From Hawksworthiomyces lignivorus (lineage: Eukaryota > Ascomycota > Sordariomycetes > Ophiostomatales > Ophiostomataceae): a stretch of 64,000 nt of DNA. The stretch spans positions 558,001 to 622,000 of the forward strand of contig NTMA01000008.1 of the NCBI GenBank assembly GCA_002917075.1, written 5' to 3'. Below the pieces are notes generated by a model. The model made no database searches, had not been told where the DNA came from, and worked only from the letters and a program-made list of their open reading frames with translations. Made by a program: the position numbers and the translations under genes. Shown one piece after another: positions 33,031-44,446 of the stretch; the first letter of the stretch is position 1, and every line of letters begins with the position of its first letter.

Positions 33031-35064
33031 CTAGTACATGTAGCTTCTAAACAACGGCGCACTTTTTTTATAATGTTGCTCTCTCAACGCCCGTTCCAAG
33101 TCCAAATTTATGACGTTTGCTCTGACAGAGAAGTTGTACGCCCTCTCGAACCACGGCTTTGCATCGGCCCACCCGGATCGGCTCTGGCAGCCCTGTCCAA
33201 TCTGGATCAAGTGATCCACGAAGCAACTGATATGCTTGTAGTTGTATCCTTGGTCAGATGGCTGCAAAATCATGGTTTCGAGCTTGTCCGCCGTCCATGT
33301 CAAGACTGTAAAGTATCCAGCCGGGTCTTGATTGGACATGTGCAACACGGAGAGGTCCCGAGCCTGGCGGAGAAATGTTTCCAACATGGTTGTCCCGTGC
33401 TCCAGAATGAGTTTGGCCAGCAACTCTCTTGCCCGCTTGCATTCTGCGGCGGCAGCTCTGCAATTATCTCGAGAAATGTACAGGCTGATCAAGCAGCACC
33501 GGAAGTCCACCGCCCAGCTTCGCTGTTGTGTCGTAGTCGAGTCGAAAAATTCGATCAGATGTGGCAAGCAGTCTTCCATGCAAGACAGCCCGGCAGCCGA
33601 CCAAAGTTTTGCGAATCTCAGCTGCTGTTCCACCTGAACCTCGTCATTGCTGCGAGCAAACACCTTGTCGAGCACAACTCTTTCTGGCACTTCCGCGAGC
33701 AAGCTGTTTGCATGTTCAGCATTGACGACTGGAATCATCGTTTGGGGCCCGCAGTCGTCTCTGACGGCAACATATAGGCTGTAGCCTACCAATTTTGCAT
33801 CACGAAAGCGCGCTGTAGCTAGAAGCATCGCTATAACACGGATGTAATGGGCCAAGCTTTCCGGATGCCAGAGACCCAACTCGTTGCTGTAGCCGCTTGA
33901 CATCCAATTGAGAATCTCATCCATTTGCTGCAAGCTGCGACTCAACTTGTAAGCATCTACCAGAGCCCAAGCTGTTTCTAACACGGTCACATTGCAAGAA
34001 GCGAAGATATAGCGCAAACCGCCCAGTGCAGTCTGAAGCTTCGAGATGGCCTCTTGTACAAGACCTTCATCAAGCAGTATCATACCGCTGCTCCTCAACT
34101 CAAGAAGGTCTTCCAGTGGCAGATCCCTTCCATCTGTTCGGAACGGATCATTATCAAAGGGACCTTGGGCGAAAACTCCGAAAGGGAGAGCATCCCAGGA
34201 GCTTGGAGGATTGCCCAGGTCTTTTGTTGGATGGCAGTTATCCTCCTCCACCGCCTGTGGTGTACGCACGACAATTTCCGTCGCGCATGGGGATAATTGA
34301 GGGTCTAATGGTGTGAGTAAAATAGGAAAAGTATGCACAGCAACATGGATGACTTGTACTGAAGTGAATTTTTTTCTTACTCGGCTCACTAATCGTAGTT
34401 GGAGGCAGGCGGTTGAAGGACCTTTGCACACGGTCAATGCTGAACGTTGTATGTCCAATCAAAACTTCAGTTTCGCGACTACGCCGGCGAGATGTTCGTT
34501 CAACAATTCCCCGGACCTCAGCTTTCTTAAGGTATTTGAAGTAACCCCAGGACTTGAGTCTGTCTTTGTATGCTTTCTTCCTATGATGTGTAAGAAAACT
34601 AGACTTGATGGTACACGTGATTGACTGAAGTTGACGTACGATGCAGAGAAGTTGTGTTTCCGTTGCATAATATTCATTGTCTTTTCCAATGTGTTGTTAT
34701 CGTCTAGATATAGTTTGCGTATTGTTGTCTTAAACGCACTCCAAGTGGCGTCGGAAATATGTGTCCTTCTTTTGCTAATTGGTTCCTTGGCGGATTTGGT
34801 CGCTGAAGTCGTATCTCGGAAACCTGAGCCTCCTGGGCCAGTATTCGAAACGACTGCCCCGTAGCCTCTGATGCCTACAAGGTCGCCGCTGCCACGTATT
34901 GTTGTCGCAATAGCCAGGCTGTATTGCCCTTGATCGTGCACAGGGAAAGACTGAAATCTTTCAGGCATAATATCATTCGCTGGACTTGTTGCTACCGGCA
35001 TGCGATGTTCAGCCTGAGCGTTCGTTAGAGGCGGAAGAGCCAATAACTCCATTTTGTTTTTCAT
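33031..35064 (-). CDS. Clr5-domain protein
   Basis: Exons (minus order) 35064-34640, 34580-34381 and 34304-33031; introns 59 nt (GTACGT to CATAG) and 76 nt (GTAAGA to ATTAG). The spliced product is 632 residues; the start is the ATG at 35064, with a second ATG four codons on. The Clr5 domain spans about residues 103-160 (TWSAFKTTIRKLYLDDNNTL, then MQRKHNFSASKKAYKDRLKS and WGYFKYLK) and is itself split by intron 1. The C-terminal 400 residues are helical with TPR-like pairs (LVQEAISKLQTALGGLRY, ETAWALVDAYKLSRSLQQ). Clr5 domains are named after a fission-yeast silencing protein and are widespread in fungi; the function of this protein is unknown. Confidence 0.8.
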
Positions 35065-36441
35065 GCATGAAAGTGCCACTGCATTTAAGGATTGAATGAT
35101 TTTCTCTCCAATTTTGATTTGCAGCAACACATATTCTCACAAAGCGTTGGCCATTGTACTTGCCAACCTTGTCGCATGCAATGAAAAGACAGAAAAGGTC
35201 ATTCGTTCAGCGTGGTTGATCAAACGTAGAATCTTTTTCAATGGGAAATGCTTTGTTTTTTAGATTAGGGAGCTGATGCTTGACTAGATCGTTGTAAATA
35301 TTGTTTATCTATTTGGGGGCGTGGGGGCTCACGTCTATTTTGGCAATTGCATATTACAGAGTACCAGACCAGACATGGACAAAAGTCTTCCAAACTTTAC
35401 AAAAAGTCCGCAAAAGGCCCAAGCATGGGGTTGCAAATCTTAATTCTCTTTATATGATTTGACAGTGAAAAGCAGGGGGAATTGTATTGGCGCAACAGGG
35501 GAATTGTGTAACAGGGGGGTTTAGAGGGACGCATGGCTAATTATACGGTACTCAGGAAGCGTGGGACGCTGCGGTCTGGGCGGCGGTGTGGTGGTGGTGG
35601 TGGATTGACGGCTCGGATGGCTATCCAGCAAGACATGAGACCGAAAATGGCGAGACTGAAAAATGGTCATTTTGGATGGCCCTGGTGCCGCAAAAGTCTG
35701 AAAGAGTGGAATATCGGCAAAACCACCGCCAATCAAGGCGCTTTACCAAAGTTCTCAAAAGTACCCCCCACGGTATTATGAGGCATAAGAACCTAGCGCT
35801 TGCAGGGGGACAACAGGTACAGTACTTGGCGGTTCCCGATAAGGATACTGGGAAGCTGAGGGTTTGCAGCCTTGTAAGCCTACGGAGTACAATGTAAAAT
35901 ACCACATTTTACAAAATTTTTAAAACGGGTTAAGACAAAATAAGTTCTGACACACCTTCTATGACTTATTCTAGTGCAAGTTCATTCTATTGCCTTGGCA
36001 CTAACGCCAAAGTTGGAAGGGTGGTATGCTACCCAGTTGTCTCTTGTTCGAACAAGACGAATATGAACATATGCCCATAGGAAAAATAGAAACGCAATCA
36101 AAAGTCCCAAAAAGTTCGCCTTCAGTTGTAGTGCATATCCGAATTAATTCTTTGCCAACTATTACCGCCCTATTTTGAAATTTAAAAGTTCGCCAAAGTT
36201 CTTCGATGACAAGGATAATCTTCAACCAACCAAGTAGAGGAGCCTCCAGAGGATCTTGCTCATAGAAGACAAGAGGACAAAATGAAGAGTATAAATAACA
36301 AGAGGCTTACTTGCGCTATAGCTATGATCAGAAAAAAAAAACGATCATGTCTATCGCCTCAAATTATATCAAGTGCAAGTATACTGCGACTAACACGAAT
36401 GGTTATATTCTTATCGTCTAATTCGCTGCTCATCCCAAATA
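35065..36441. other. AT-rich spacer, nothing recognised
   Basis: Promoter side of both the Clr5 gene and the small gene at 36442. Short frames here have no recognisable features; a GGTGGTGGTGGT run lies near 35585-35600. Confidence 0.45.
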
Positions 36442-36717
36442 ATGGCTCCCAACGAAGAGAAGAAGTTGGTGAAAACAGCTTCTGTGCAAAGTTCGGTTGA
36501 ACAGAATCCAGCTCAGGTATGACCATATCGCTCGTTTATGTTCTCTTAACTCATACTAAGAAACAAAATCTAGAATGTCCAGCCAACCTCGAGGTCTCTC
36601 GACAGCCTACCCTTTGCAGTTACCAAAGAGCCCCCGATGGCTATGATGGAGAGGTGGCTTAAGGAGACTGCTAAAGAAGAGCCATTTCACGGATTGGTCC
36701 TTGGAGTTCGCACCTAA
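36442..36717 (+). CDS. Small two-exon protein of unknown function
   Basis: Exons 36442-36516 and 36574-36717, intron 57 nt with GTATGA donor, an ATACTAAG branch-like site and ATCTAG acceptor. The product is 72 residues: MAPNEEKKLVKTASVQSSVE, then a hydrophilic stretch, and a C-terminal segment MAMMERWLKETAKEEPFHGL that could form an amphipathic helix. There is no signal peptide. Neither exon is long enough to stand out alone, and the gene model rests on clean splice signals and a phase-0 join. I do not recognise it; it could be a small regulator or a remnant of a larger gene. Confidence 0.5.
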
Positions 36718-39180
36718 CATGCCCAAAGCCATGATCTGCCAAAGAATTGATCAGAGCAATTTTAGTTAATGTTTACTGCAATACACATTATTCTAAGAAG
36801 TTTGAATGCCAAATTACACTTAATGTATATAAGTCGTGTGTGAAGACGTACCGTGCCGGCTTGGGCCTTTCATATGGCTTCTACTAGGCGCATGTCGAAC
36901 TGTAACCATTGTGCACTTTACACTGTGTTCACCCCTTTCCACTTCTTCCACCTCCAGAATTTTCAGCCATCCGTTATTCCTTTTACTTCCTTAGAGTGCT
37001 CCCACAATCACGTAGTACATAAAGCTTATTATTCTGAGCCTCTCGGTAGGTTGAGGCCAGTTTGACAAGGCTACCAGTTGGTACTAAGATCTATGCTTGC
37101 ATCTCCTCTGACTTATAGCAGGCACTCAACGCGGATTCCTTGGCACAATTAAACCACAGGAGAATCAACCATTGACACAAGCATTTAGTCTACTCTCTTT
37201 TTTTATCATCCTCGAATCCATTGGTATGCATCCGGCATGACGCCCTTGTGACCCGCCTAGGGAGTAAAATTACACCTATAACCCCAGGCGAGTGACGGTA
37301 GCGTTGATACATAAGCATGCGTAGCAAATATCCAAGAAGCGAAGACGAACTTCAACCAAAAACCAATTGATAGGCCAACATCTCCCGATCGAGAAGGCCG
37401 CTTCATACGGCTGCAGTTACAACATTGTCTTCAAAATCACGAGGTGTAGTCCACGCAGTTTCACCATAGGGGGAAGCTGGAGAGCCCTAGAATAAAGCGA
37501 GATAGTGCTATTCTTCTCGCGGTTTTAAGCCAGCCCATAACGCTACTTTTGGCAGCCCTCACTGAGGGCTAATTGCGTGCGAAATTGGCCAACGAATTCA
37601 AATCTGCCTGCAACTGGCTAACGAATTCAAATCCGCTCGCAATTGGCCAGCGACGCCAACTCGTCTCGTAATTGCCTCATGTACCTATGTAAGGAGTAGC
37701 CAAGCCAATTTAGCTCGCAATTGGCTTGTCAGTCAATGTAGCTCGCACAAAGTTAATTCCTAGGTGTTGCAAAAGTGAAGACGATGCTGCAAAAATCAAG
37801 CCGGCCTACCAAAAGTATTAGCCTTGCTGACTATAGTCGAATTACAACCGCCAGCAGTATGGATACAAGCCTCGATCTTTAGGAGTTCTTCTCTCCACTT
37901 CACACAATACCTTTCCCGCCAAAGATGCGGTCTTGGTCTCGACCGAATTCGGACTTCGTAGTGGCACCGCTACCTTGGGTTTCTCCTTCAATAACCGGAT
38001 GAACCATATCGAGTACAACAATTACGGCAATGGTGACTTTATCATCAACAATTACTTAGGCCTCTAAGCGGTCAGGATACACAACAATCGATAATAAATA
38101 CTTTCCTCAAGACGTAAAAGTTACTACCTAGTTTTCTTCTTTTTTTTTTGCTCTCCTTCTATTGTGACAAGTTTAGATTGAACCTATGCTTTTTTCAATT
38201 TCATTTAAGGCGCAGTCAGTCTGTTAGGCGTTATCCCACAATCCAGATACGCCTCGTTTAGCCGTTGACTTGTAAAGTTTAAGCAACCTTACATCCTACT
38301 AGAACTCAAAGATGAGGCTCCAGGGAAGCTGGTTTGACTAACCGTCGTCGGCCTAGTACGGCATAAATGAGGTGCCAGGCTTTTTTTATTTACTTTTTAG
38401 AACCAGAGAGGTGTGTACACAATGCAGAAAAAGGGAAACGAAGACTCCTGATCAGATAAAACCATACAGAACACACCAGCTTTAGAGTCTTTTGATGTCG
38501 AATTAGTGAAGTTACAAGGCGGATTTCAGGGTTGCGGCCACGAAGGTTACCGACTGAATGAATCACCAACTGTTGAGTGATGCCACTAGGCCACTGTACC
38601 AGTACAAGAAGGATTAATCCCCTTGGACACATGTAACAGTACCTTATAACTCAACACTAACTTCTGTGTAATTTGGGGAGACACTGCTGTTCCTTCTGCG
38701 TTGGGATTCGTTAGACTACTGGAGATTAGCCTGCTTAGGCCTTTTGGCCCTAGTCGTGGGCAGTTGTGATTGCCTTGGTGGCTTGGTTGAGAAGGCTCTA
38801 ACCTGGCCCGCTCTCACCGTTCAGAGGAACTAGAAGTTGCGGAGGCTGAAATGATTCAAATGAATGTCAGACATATAGCAAACCCCCAGCATAAAACTAC
38901 AATTTCCAAGAATTAGCGGTTACTAGCCAATCCTGACTATTTCCAGCTACGCTACGGGAGAAATTTTAGGTCAAGGACCACCGGCTAGTGAGAATGATGG
39001 GTTATTGTAAATGTAAACTTGAGTAAGGTTTAAGGCATAAGTGGCATTTTTTTTGGTAGAGCCTTCTGTATAGAACATAGATTTGTAACAAAGAAATTTT
39101 ATACATGTCTGGGGAATTATACTTGTTTACTCGCTATTGTCTACTACAACTCACTAAATTATGGTTGTACCATAACTGAA
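36718..39180. other. 2.5-kb spacer with degenerate tandem repeat
   Basis: The repeat at 37575-37747 is listed separately. A stop-free frame from about 37833 to 38067 reads GVLLSTSHNTFPAKDAVLVS, STEFGLRSGTATLGFSFNNR and then NNYGNGDFIINNYLGL before TAA, protein-like in composition but without a usable start; it may be the end of a decayed gene. Nothing else recognised. Confidence 0.4.
37575..37747. repeat. Degenerate tandem repeat, unit about 29 bp
   Basis: About five units with the consensus start GCAATTGGCCAACGAATTCA and end TCNGCTC follow each other: clear copies begin near 37578, 37609, 37638, 37667 and 37716, the fourth with an insertion. Units diverge strongly towards the right. Confidence 0.55.
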
Positions 39181-41745
39181 TTAAGCAAGCATTATTGGCG
39201 CTGTATCAAACTGGGTCTCTGTTAGCTCGCCATGCATAATTCCATCAACATAGCAGGCGCCTAGTAGCTCGTACAGCGGCTGCGAGCCCTGGTTTGACCC
39301 CGGCCACCGTCGGACAACACAGGGCAGACTGGCCCCAGCAAAGACGCAAACCCGATCGTCAATCTTGCAGTAGGGCGGGACCAGCGCAAGATATCCCCTT
39401 GCAGTCCTGCACAGCCTCTTGTTTAGTATGGGCATAAAGGCTGCGTTCAGCTCGGTCTCGTGTTGAAAAATCTTTAACACCCCATCAAGCACCTCGGTGC
39501 CTCGGTGCTCCATTGCATCTTCAAAGGCCTTCTCCCATGGATCACGCAACCTATCTCGAAGCTCCTGCTTTAAAGCTTGCAAAATTCGTTTTGTCGACTC
39601 ATGCAAATCCCTTTCGCGCTCCAACATGCCAGGATCTGCTCTGTCGAACTTGATGGTAGTTATCCTCCATGCAACTTCTTCGACATTCTCGTGGTGGCCC
39701 GTGGAGGCCGCGATCGTTGTCGCAAAGTCCAGGGCCGAGTCAACAGTCGAGACCAGGCTCTCTATCCTGTCTAGGCCGATCTTCTTTTTTGCACGGCGGT
39801 CTTCAGATGGGTCGTAGAAAACAGGCGAGACCTGGTCGATGTCGTCAAGGAAGGCTCCATGTACAGCCACCCACCGCCCATCGTTGTCCCACTCGAGCTC
39901 GTCTACGCGCACATTTAGATGTGTTGCTGTGTGGAAAATCTGGAACGCAAGACTTGCTACGCTGGATACGCTCGAGGGAAGCTCGTTTGATGCGCATCGG
40001 TCGGGGACCCAAGAGGGAGGACTCCGGCCAGGATAGAAATCAATATCAGAGAAGAATCCTGTACCGGCTATCATGAGATACTCTAGACATTGCTCTTTGG
40101 TAAGGACAAACCTCGCTGCCCTCTGGAACACGACATCTTCAGGCGTGGCATAGTCGACGGGGATGCCCCTTCGCGCTAGATCAGTAGACATACTGAGGGC
40201 GCTGTATATCTTGTCGCTAGGTATGGTGGCGCTGAACATCTGCGTCTCTCGGAGAAGGAAGCCCAGCGGTAGTCCGCCGGGGCTTTGTCTCAGCCTCTCT
40301 CGCAGGGTTGAGATGCAGAAAATGTTTGGTGCTAGCTCTGTGGTTCTCAGCATACATGGCGAGTGCACGCTCATTCCATGCATAAGATGCACGGAAACAA
40401 ATGCGAACCCCTTGAGGAAGTCATCCCACATGAGCTGCTCCTTTCCGTGACAGAGGAAGATTTCACGCCCCCTGGAGACTTCCTGCACGACCCAAGCACG
40501 GCAAAACCACTCATTGCTCAGCAGCATATAGACAGCCACCCAAACCAGATCATGTGGCTTTCTCACCAATCCCTGAAGCGTTGCAGGGATTGGAAGCTCT
40601 ACCTGTGCTCCGCTTCCTCTGAGACCAATTGTGGCCGAAGCTTCGTCCGAAGCTTCAGCCTCGCGGACGACTAATGCAATTGTCGCCATCAGAGAAAGTG
40701 CTCCAGCGCTGAGAGGATGATAGTCTAGCCAGCAAATGACCCTCGCTGCTGAACTGTAGATATTGCCCATCAGCAGTACTTGCCATTGCTTCTCGTTGAG
40801 ATCTTCCTGGTTGATGCAAATAGCATCAATCCACACAAGTCTATTCTGAATTCTATCACGGAGCCCCTCCAACATGAGATACACGGTCCGAGAAACCATG
40901 AACTGGCTCCCGTTCAACAGAATAGGGGTTTGGGGACCGGTCTTCCATCGATAGGAGATTGCGTCGAAGGACGGCGCGTCCGCAATGGGATACACCTCAA
41001 GTCGTACCGCAACACGGGTGCCTGGCCGAGCCGGTAAGAGCCTTAGTAACCGTATCTCGGACGTCCCTGGGTCGAGGCGTTCGTATTCAAAGGAGCCCAA
41101 ACGGCTAAGAAAGGCGCGAAATGCAAACTCCTGTGTGTAAAACCACACGACCGAATCTCTGTAGAACCTGAACGCTGCTGATAAGACCGAGATATACGTC
41201 TCTTGGGCTAAACGGCGAAGCGGTACCCAGAACTGACGACAAATGCTTACTAGAGATGCCATAAGCACGAAGGTGAAAAGCCACCGCGTCAAGGGACGCT
41301 GTGCTAGGGTCATGATGAAAGCCCAGGATGGCTCCATCTCGGCAATCACGAAGCTCGAAGCGAAATTCAGGGGGATTTCATATCCAAATCCGACAATATT
41401 ATTGGAGATGTCCTCGGGTGATTGATCGGGGCCAATAGGCGAACCAAGACAGAGAAATGCGCAGAGGTGCAGAATTGTGCGACTGAGCAAAGGACCGCCA
41501 GGTGTACCGAGAGCTTGCCTGTAAGCGAAGACGATGGGAGCGCACGATGCAAGGAAGAGAAGACGATAGCCCCGTTGTATCGCAGAGTAAGCGAAGAATG
41601 CGATGTGGCCCATGATCAAAATCGCGCGAGCAGTCAAGGGAAGCCTGGCAAATCCATAATATCCCACTAGAAAGAAACCAGTGCAGGTGATTAAGTGACC
41701 GACGGCTTCAGTCCAGAAAAGAACCTGGCGGTCTTTATTTCTCAT
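39181..41745 (-). CDS. HET-domain protein with N-terminal transmembrane region
   Basis: A single exon of 854 residues from the ATG at 41745 (the upstream in-frame start is TTG). The first 175 residues hold four to five hydrophobic helices (for example LITCTGFFLVGYYGF, ILIMGHIAFFAYSAI, WLFTFVLMASLVSI). The HET domain starts at SFDAISYRWK (259-268) and continues with RLVWIDAICINQEDLNEKQW, VICWLDYHPLS and WFCRAWVVQEV. The C-terminal 250 residues end in GACYVDGIMHGE, the terminal block common to this HET class. Membrane-anchored HET proteins are less usual than soluble ones; a plasma- or endomembrane location is inferred. It lies 544 bp downstream of a second HET gene in the same direction. Confidence 0.85.
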   Translation of the reverse strand: MRNKDRQVLFWTEAVGHLITCTGFFLVGYYGFARLPLTARAILIMGHIAFFAYSAIQRGYRLLFLASCAPIVFAYRQALGTPGGPLLSRTILHLCAFLCLGSPIGPDQSPEDISNNIVGFGYEIPLNFASSFVIAEMEPSWAFIMTLAQRPLTRWLFTFVLMASLVSICRQFWVPLRRLAQETYISVLSAAFRFYRDSVVWFYTQEFAFRAFLSRLGSFEYERLDPGTSEIRLLRLLPARPGTRVAVRLEVYPIADAPSFDAISYRWKTGPQTPILLNGSQFMVSRTVYLMLEGLRDRIQNRLVWIDAICINQEDLNEKQWQVLLMGNIYSSAARVICWLDYHPLSAGALSLMATIALVVREAEASDEASATIGLRGSGAQVELPIPATLQGLVRKPHDLVWVAVYMLLSNEWFCRAWVVQEVSRGREIFLCHGKEQLMWDDFLKGFAFVSVHLMHGMSVHSPCMLRTTELAPNIFCISTLRERLRQSPGGLPLGFLLRETQMFSATIPSDKIYSALSMSTDLARRGIPVDYATPEDVVFQRAARFVLTKEQCLEYLMIAGTGFFSDIDFYPGRSPPSWVPDRCASNELPSSVSSVASLAFQIFHTATHLNVRVDELEWDNDGRWVAVHGAFLDDIDQVSPVFYDPSEDRRAKKKIGLDRIESLVSTVDSALDFATTIAASTGHHENVEEVAWRITTIKFDRADPGMLERERDLHESTKRILQALKQELRDRLRDPWEKAFEDAMEHRGTEVLDGVLKIFQHETELNAAFMPILNKRLCRTARGYLALVPPYCKIDDRVCVFAGASLPCVVRRWPGSNQGSQPLYELLGACYVDGIMHGELTETQFDTAPIMLA

Positions 41746-42289
41746 AATGCTCTTTTTTGCGTCGCTCCTTCGGGGTTCTAAAAGCAAATACTATAGCCGA
41801 CAGAGATGGTTTGTGTCATTAACATTACCAAGACGATTTGTCAAGCCCGACGATTGCGTTAAATAATTCCGGTCGCTGGATGCATGGGCAAGGCTGTGAT
41901 GTGGCTGAAAGTCACCCCGCAGGTAAGACAAAGCCTCCTATAGGTTTATTGTGAAATCTCCCGTATTTATATTTTTCTTTAGCAATTATAGAGTCACTTT
42001 AATTCCGTCAATGAACCTAGTCATAACAAATAACGCTTTTATTCTCTTCCTGGCGCATCCTCGCCTTACATGGCTATCGTTCTGAGAATCCTGCTCCATA
42101 TTTGCAAAGACCCAACTTAGGTTAAATGTTTCCAAGACGACTTTAACAACAGAGAATCAATAAAAACTCAACATCAAGTCATTGCTAACTTAGTACGGTC
42201 GTTTGCACACCTTCGCACGCCCACACAGCCCGTTAATACTGCTTCGTCTCAGAGAATCCGAATTCTCTCAAGTCTAGTCGATATACTCT
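41746..42289. other. Spacer between tandem HET genes
   Basis: Holds the promoter of the membrane HET gene and the 3' flank of the next. The last about 45 bp (42243-42289) are duplicated at 32521-32570. Confidence 0.45.
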
Positions 42290-44446
42290 CTAGCAGAATA
42301 CAAATGACTTCTGTCTGCACGACTCGTCCTTGAGAAATCTGAGTGCCTCCCCATTCATCATTCCTTCAACATACGCCTCGCCAAGTACCTGGAATTGTTC
42401 GCCAGATGGCCGGATGGCCAGTGGAGTGCTGCAACCAAATACAATCGCAATCAAGTCCCCGACCCTCACCTGATTTCTATCCCCGCCGCGGTCGTGCGCG
42501 TTGTCGGGGGCCCAACCGAAACGACCGCTTCGTGTCAGCATGAAGCGCCGTTCTTTGACAGTTCTGTCTACTCCAACGAAAGCTGCAGTGTATGCCGACT
42601 CTTCGGCCTTGTCCGGGATTTTGTCCGTGAAAAAATAATCTAATCTTCTCTTGCCAAGTATAAGGTGATTATGTGCCCTTCTCCACTTTGACCATTTATA
42701 ATAATAACCACGACGGTGCTCAAGCCAGCTCCACTTCTTGGCTACGAACTGCGGATGGCCAGCCTCGAAAGTTGACGGAAGACTTAAGACGGCTGCATAG
42801 CACCCACTGGCTCGTTCCTCTCGGCCAACCGTGCTACCGCCCAGTAAGAGGCGAGAGAGTGCCTGTGCAGTCTCCTGATCATCGCCATAGAAGCTTCTCC
42901 ATGAAACGCACTGTCTCACTGTTTCCTTGTCCCACTCGAATATGCCGCACTCTCTAACGCCTAGTCCGGCAATCTCGTCGAATACAAACCCATCACAGCG
43001 TAGCAAGAGGCTATTATCAAGAAGCGAATAGCGAGCTGGTTGTCCACCATGGGCGTTGTAGATTTCCTCCGGCCTCGGGCCGGGATCTGAGATATCCCAG
43101 AGAGGGCCAATGTAGACAGTCTCTGGGCGGGACCATCGCAGGCGACCCTCCCAGGTCCAGTCGGCCGCCCATGTCGGCGCGCGCTGTGGACCCCATGGGT
43201 TTCCCTGACGTAAGGGCTCCAGATTGTTATAATGTCTGATGAATGCTTGAGTCACTGCCGCAAATAGATGAGGCATGTCTAGGCTGTACGCCTTGACAAT
43301 TTCATTAGCAATTTCCGTGTCCATCATTCCGGCCAAAGCGAAGACTTTGTCGCGCGACTCGAGGCAGTCAGCTGAGTTGGCAACTTCTAGTAGACGACGG
43401 AAGCCTAGACGCTCGACACCGGCGCCTTCATCTCCATGGCGGCTCAACTGACGAAGATCCAAGTGGACTAAATGCAGAGTGCTAGTGGCCCAGACTTTGT
43501 GGACACTCAGTCCGCGGCGGTACGCCCTGAGAAGCATATCGTCCTTAAGACTCCAGTTGTCGCCATGATATAATACCGCGACAGCTCTGCAAAAGGTGTC
43601 CCAACTAAGGTGGTGATCACGACAACGCAGCACTGTGTAAGACGCACCCATGACAACTTCTTGGATAATCCAAAGCCGCATCCAATACGGGTGACGTGTC
43701 ATTTCATGCATCGCATGGAATCCGGCGTCGGTCAAGATCCCCGAGTCAGCATTACAGAGCATTCTAAGGTCTAAGCTCTCGTCTTGGATGGAGGCGAGCA
43801 TGCCTGAGAAGGCGAAAGCTTTGGGGATCCAGCCTCCTGCATCACTCTCGCCCAGCCACGCGATGACTGTCCAGGCACCACTATAGATCTGTCTCATTTT
43901 GCGCACTTGGCTGGCTCGCTCCAGTTCGTCGTTCTGGTTGATGCAGACTGCGTCGATCCATATCTTGTACTCCTCACGGAATTCGCCGTTCCGGGTAAGC
44001 CTGCGCAGAGCTTCATCCAGATTCCGCGTTATGGATTGGGTGATTCCATTTACGACAATATCTCGTTTCTCTCTGTCGTCTCCCCAGACGTATGACAGAG
44101 CCGCGAAATCGCCCCAAGCAAAGCGGCATGATGCGGCAGTCGGCCGTTGCTTCCATCTGTGTTTTGAGCTCGGCGACTGCTGATCAATTTGTGGAAAGCA
44201 GACGTCTGTCCAGGACCGCAGGATGCGACGAGTTGACTCAGTTTTCCCATCAAACGAAGTGAGAAATGAAAAATAATCGGGAGCATAATCTAGCAAAGAG
44301 ACAGTTTCTAGGCAGCAGTGGACAAGACCGTCGTCATGAATTGCCTCTAGTGTTAAAACTCGAATCTCATCTTTGCTTTCGCATAAAGGGCTATAAGCAC
44401 TAATTTGATAAGGGTCACCTAACATGATTCTCCTATTCGATTCCAT
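42290..44446 (-). CDS. HET-domain protein, soluble type
   Basis: A single exon of 718 residues from the ATG at 44446. The HET domain begins DFAALSYVWGDDREKRDIVV (about residue 113), followed by YKIWIDAVCINQNDELERAS, VIAWLGESD, YWMRLWIIQEVVMG and a DKVFALAGM segment, all in family order; the C-terminus ends in LGEAYVEGMMNGEALRFL, the block also found in the HET gene at 39181. HET proteins act in heterokaryon incompatibility, where activation causes death of fused cells. No transmembrane segment or repeat sensor domain is present, so the partner is unknown. Confidence 0.88.
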   Translation of the reverse strand: MESNRRIMLGDPYQISAYSPLCESKDEIRVLTLEAIHDDGLVHCCLETVSLLDYAPDYFSFLTSFDGKTESTRRILRSWTDVCFPQIDQQSPSSKHRWKQRPTAASCRFAWGDFAALSYVWGDDREKRDIVVNGITQSITRNLDEALRRLTRNGEFREEYKIWIDAVCINQNDELERASQVRKMRQIYSGAWTVIAWLGESDAGGWIPKAFAFSGMLASIQDESLDLRMLCNADSGILTDAGFHAMHEMTRHPYWMRLWIIQEVVMGASYTVLRCRDHHLSWDTFCRAVAVLYHGDNWSLKDDMLLRAYRRGLSVHKVWATSTLHLVHLDLRQLSRHGDEGAGVERLGFRRLLEVANSADCLESRDKVFALAGMMDTEIANEIVKAYSLDMPHLFAAVTQAFIRHYNNLEPLRQGNPWGPQRAPTWAADWTWEGRLRWSRPETVYIGPLWDISDPGPRPEEIYNAHGGQPARYSLLDNSLLLRCDGFVFDEIAGLGVRECGIFEWDKETVRQCVSWRSFYGDDQETAQALSRLLLGGSTVGREERASGCYAAVLSLPSTFEAGHPQFVAKKWSWLEHRRGYYYKWSKWRRAHNHLILGKRRLDYFFTDKIPDKAEESAYTAAFVGVDRTVKERRFMLTRSGRFGWAPDNAHDRGGDRNQVRVGDLIAIVFGCSTPLAIRPSGEQFQVLGEAYVEGMMNGEALRFLKDESCRQKSFVFC

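Noticed and set aside
32863..33777. 304-codon plus-strand open frame
   Set aside because: It is antisense to the helical part of the Clr5-domain protein, begins in non-coding DNA, has no recognisable motif, and the opposite strand gives a consistent spliced protein.
34321..35040. Plus-strand frames at 34313-34624 and 34631-34864
   Set aside because: Antisense to the Clr5-domain exons; no family features.
37575..37747. Repeat considered as a CRISPR array
   Set aside because: Units are contiguous and degenerate with no unique spacers, and the genome is fungal.
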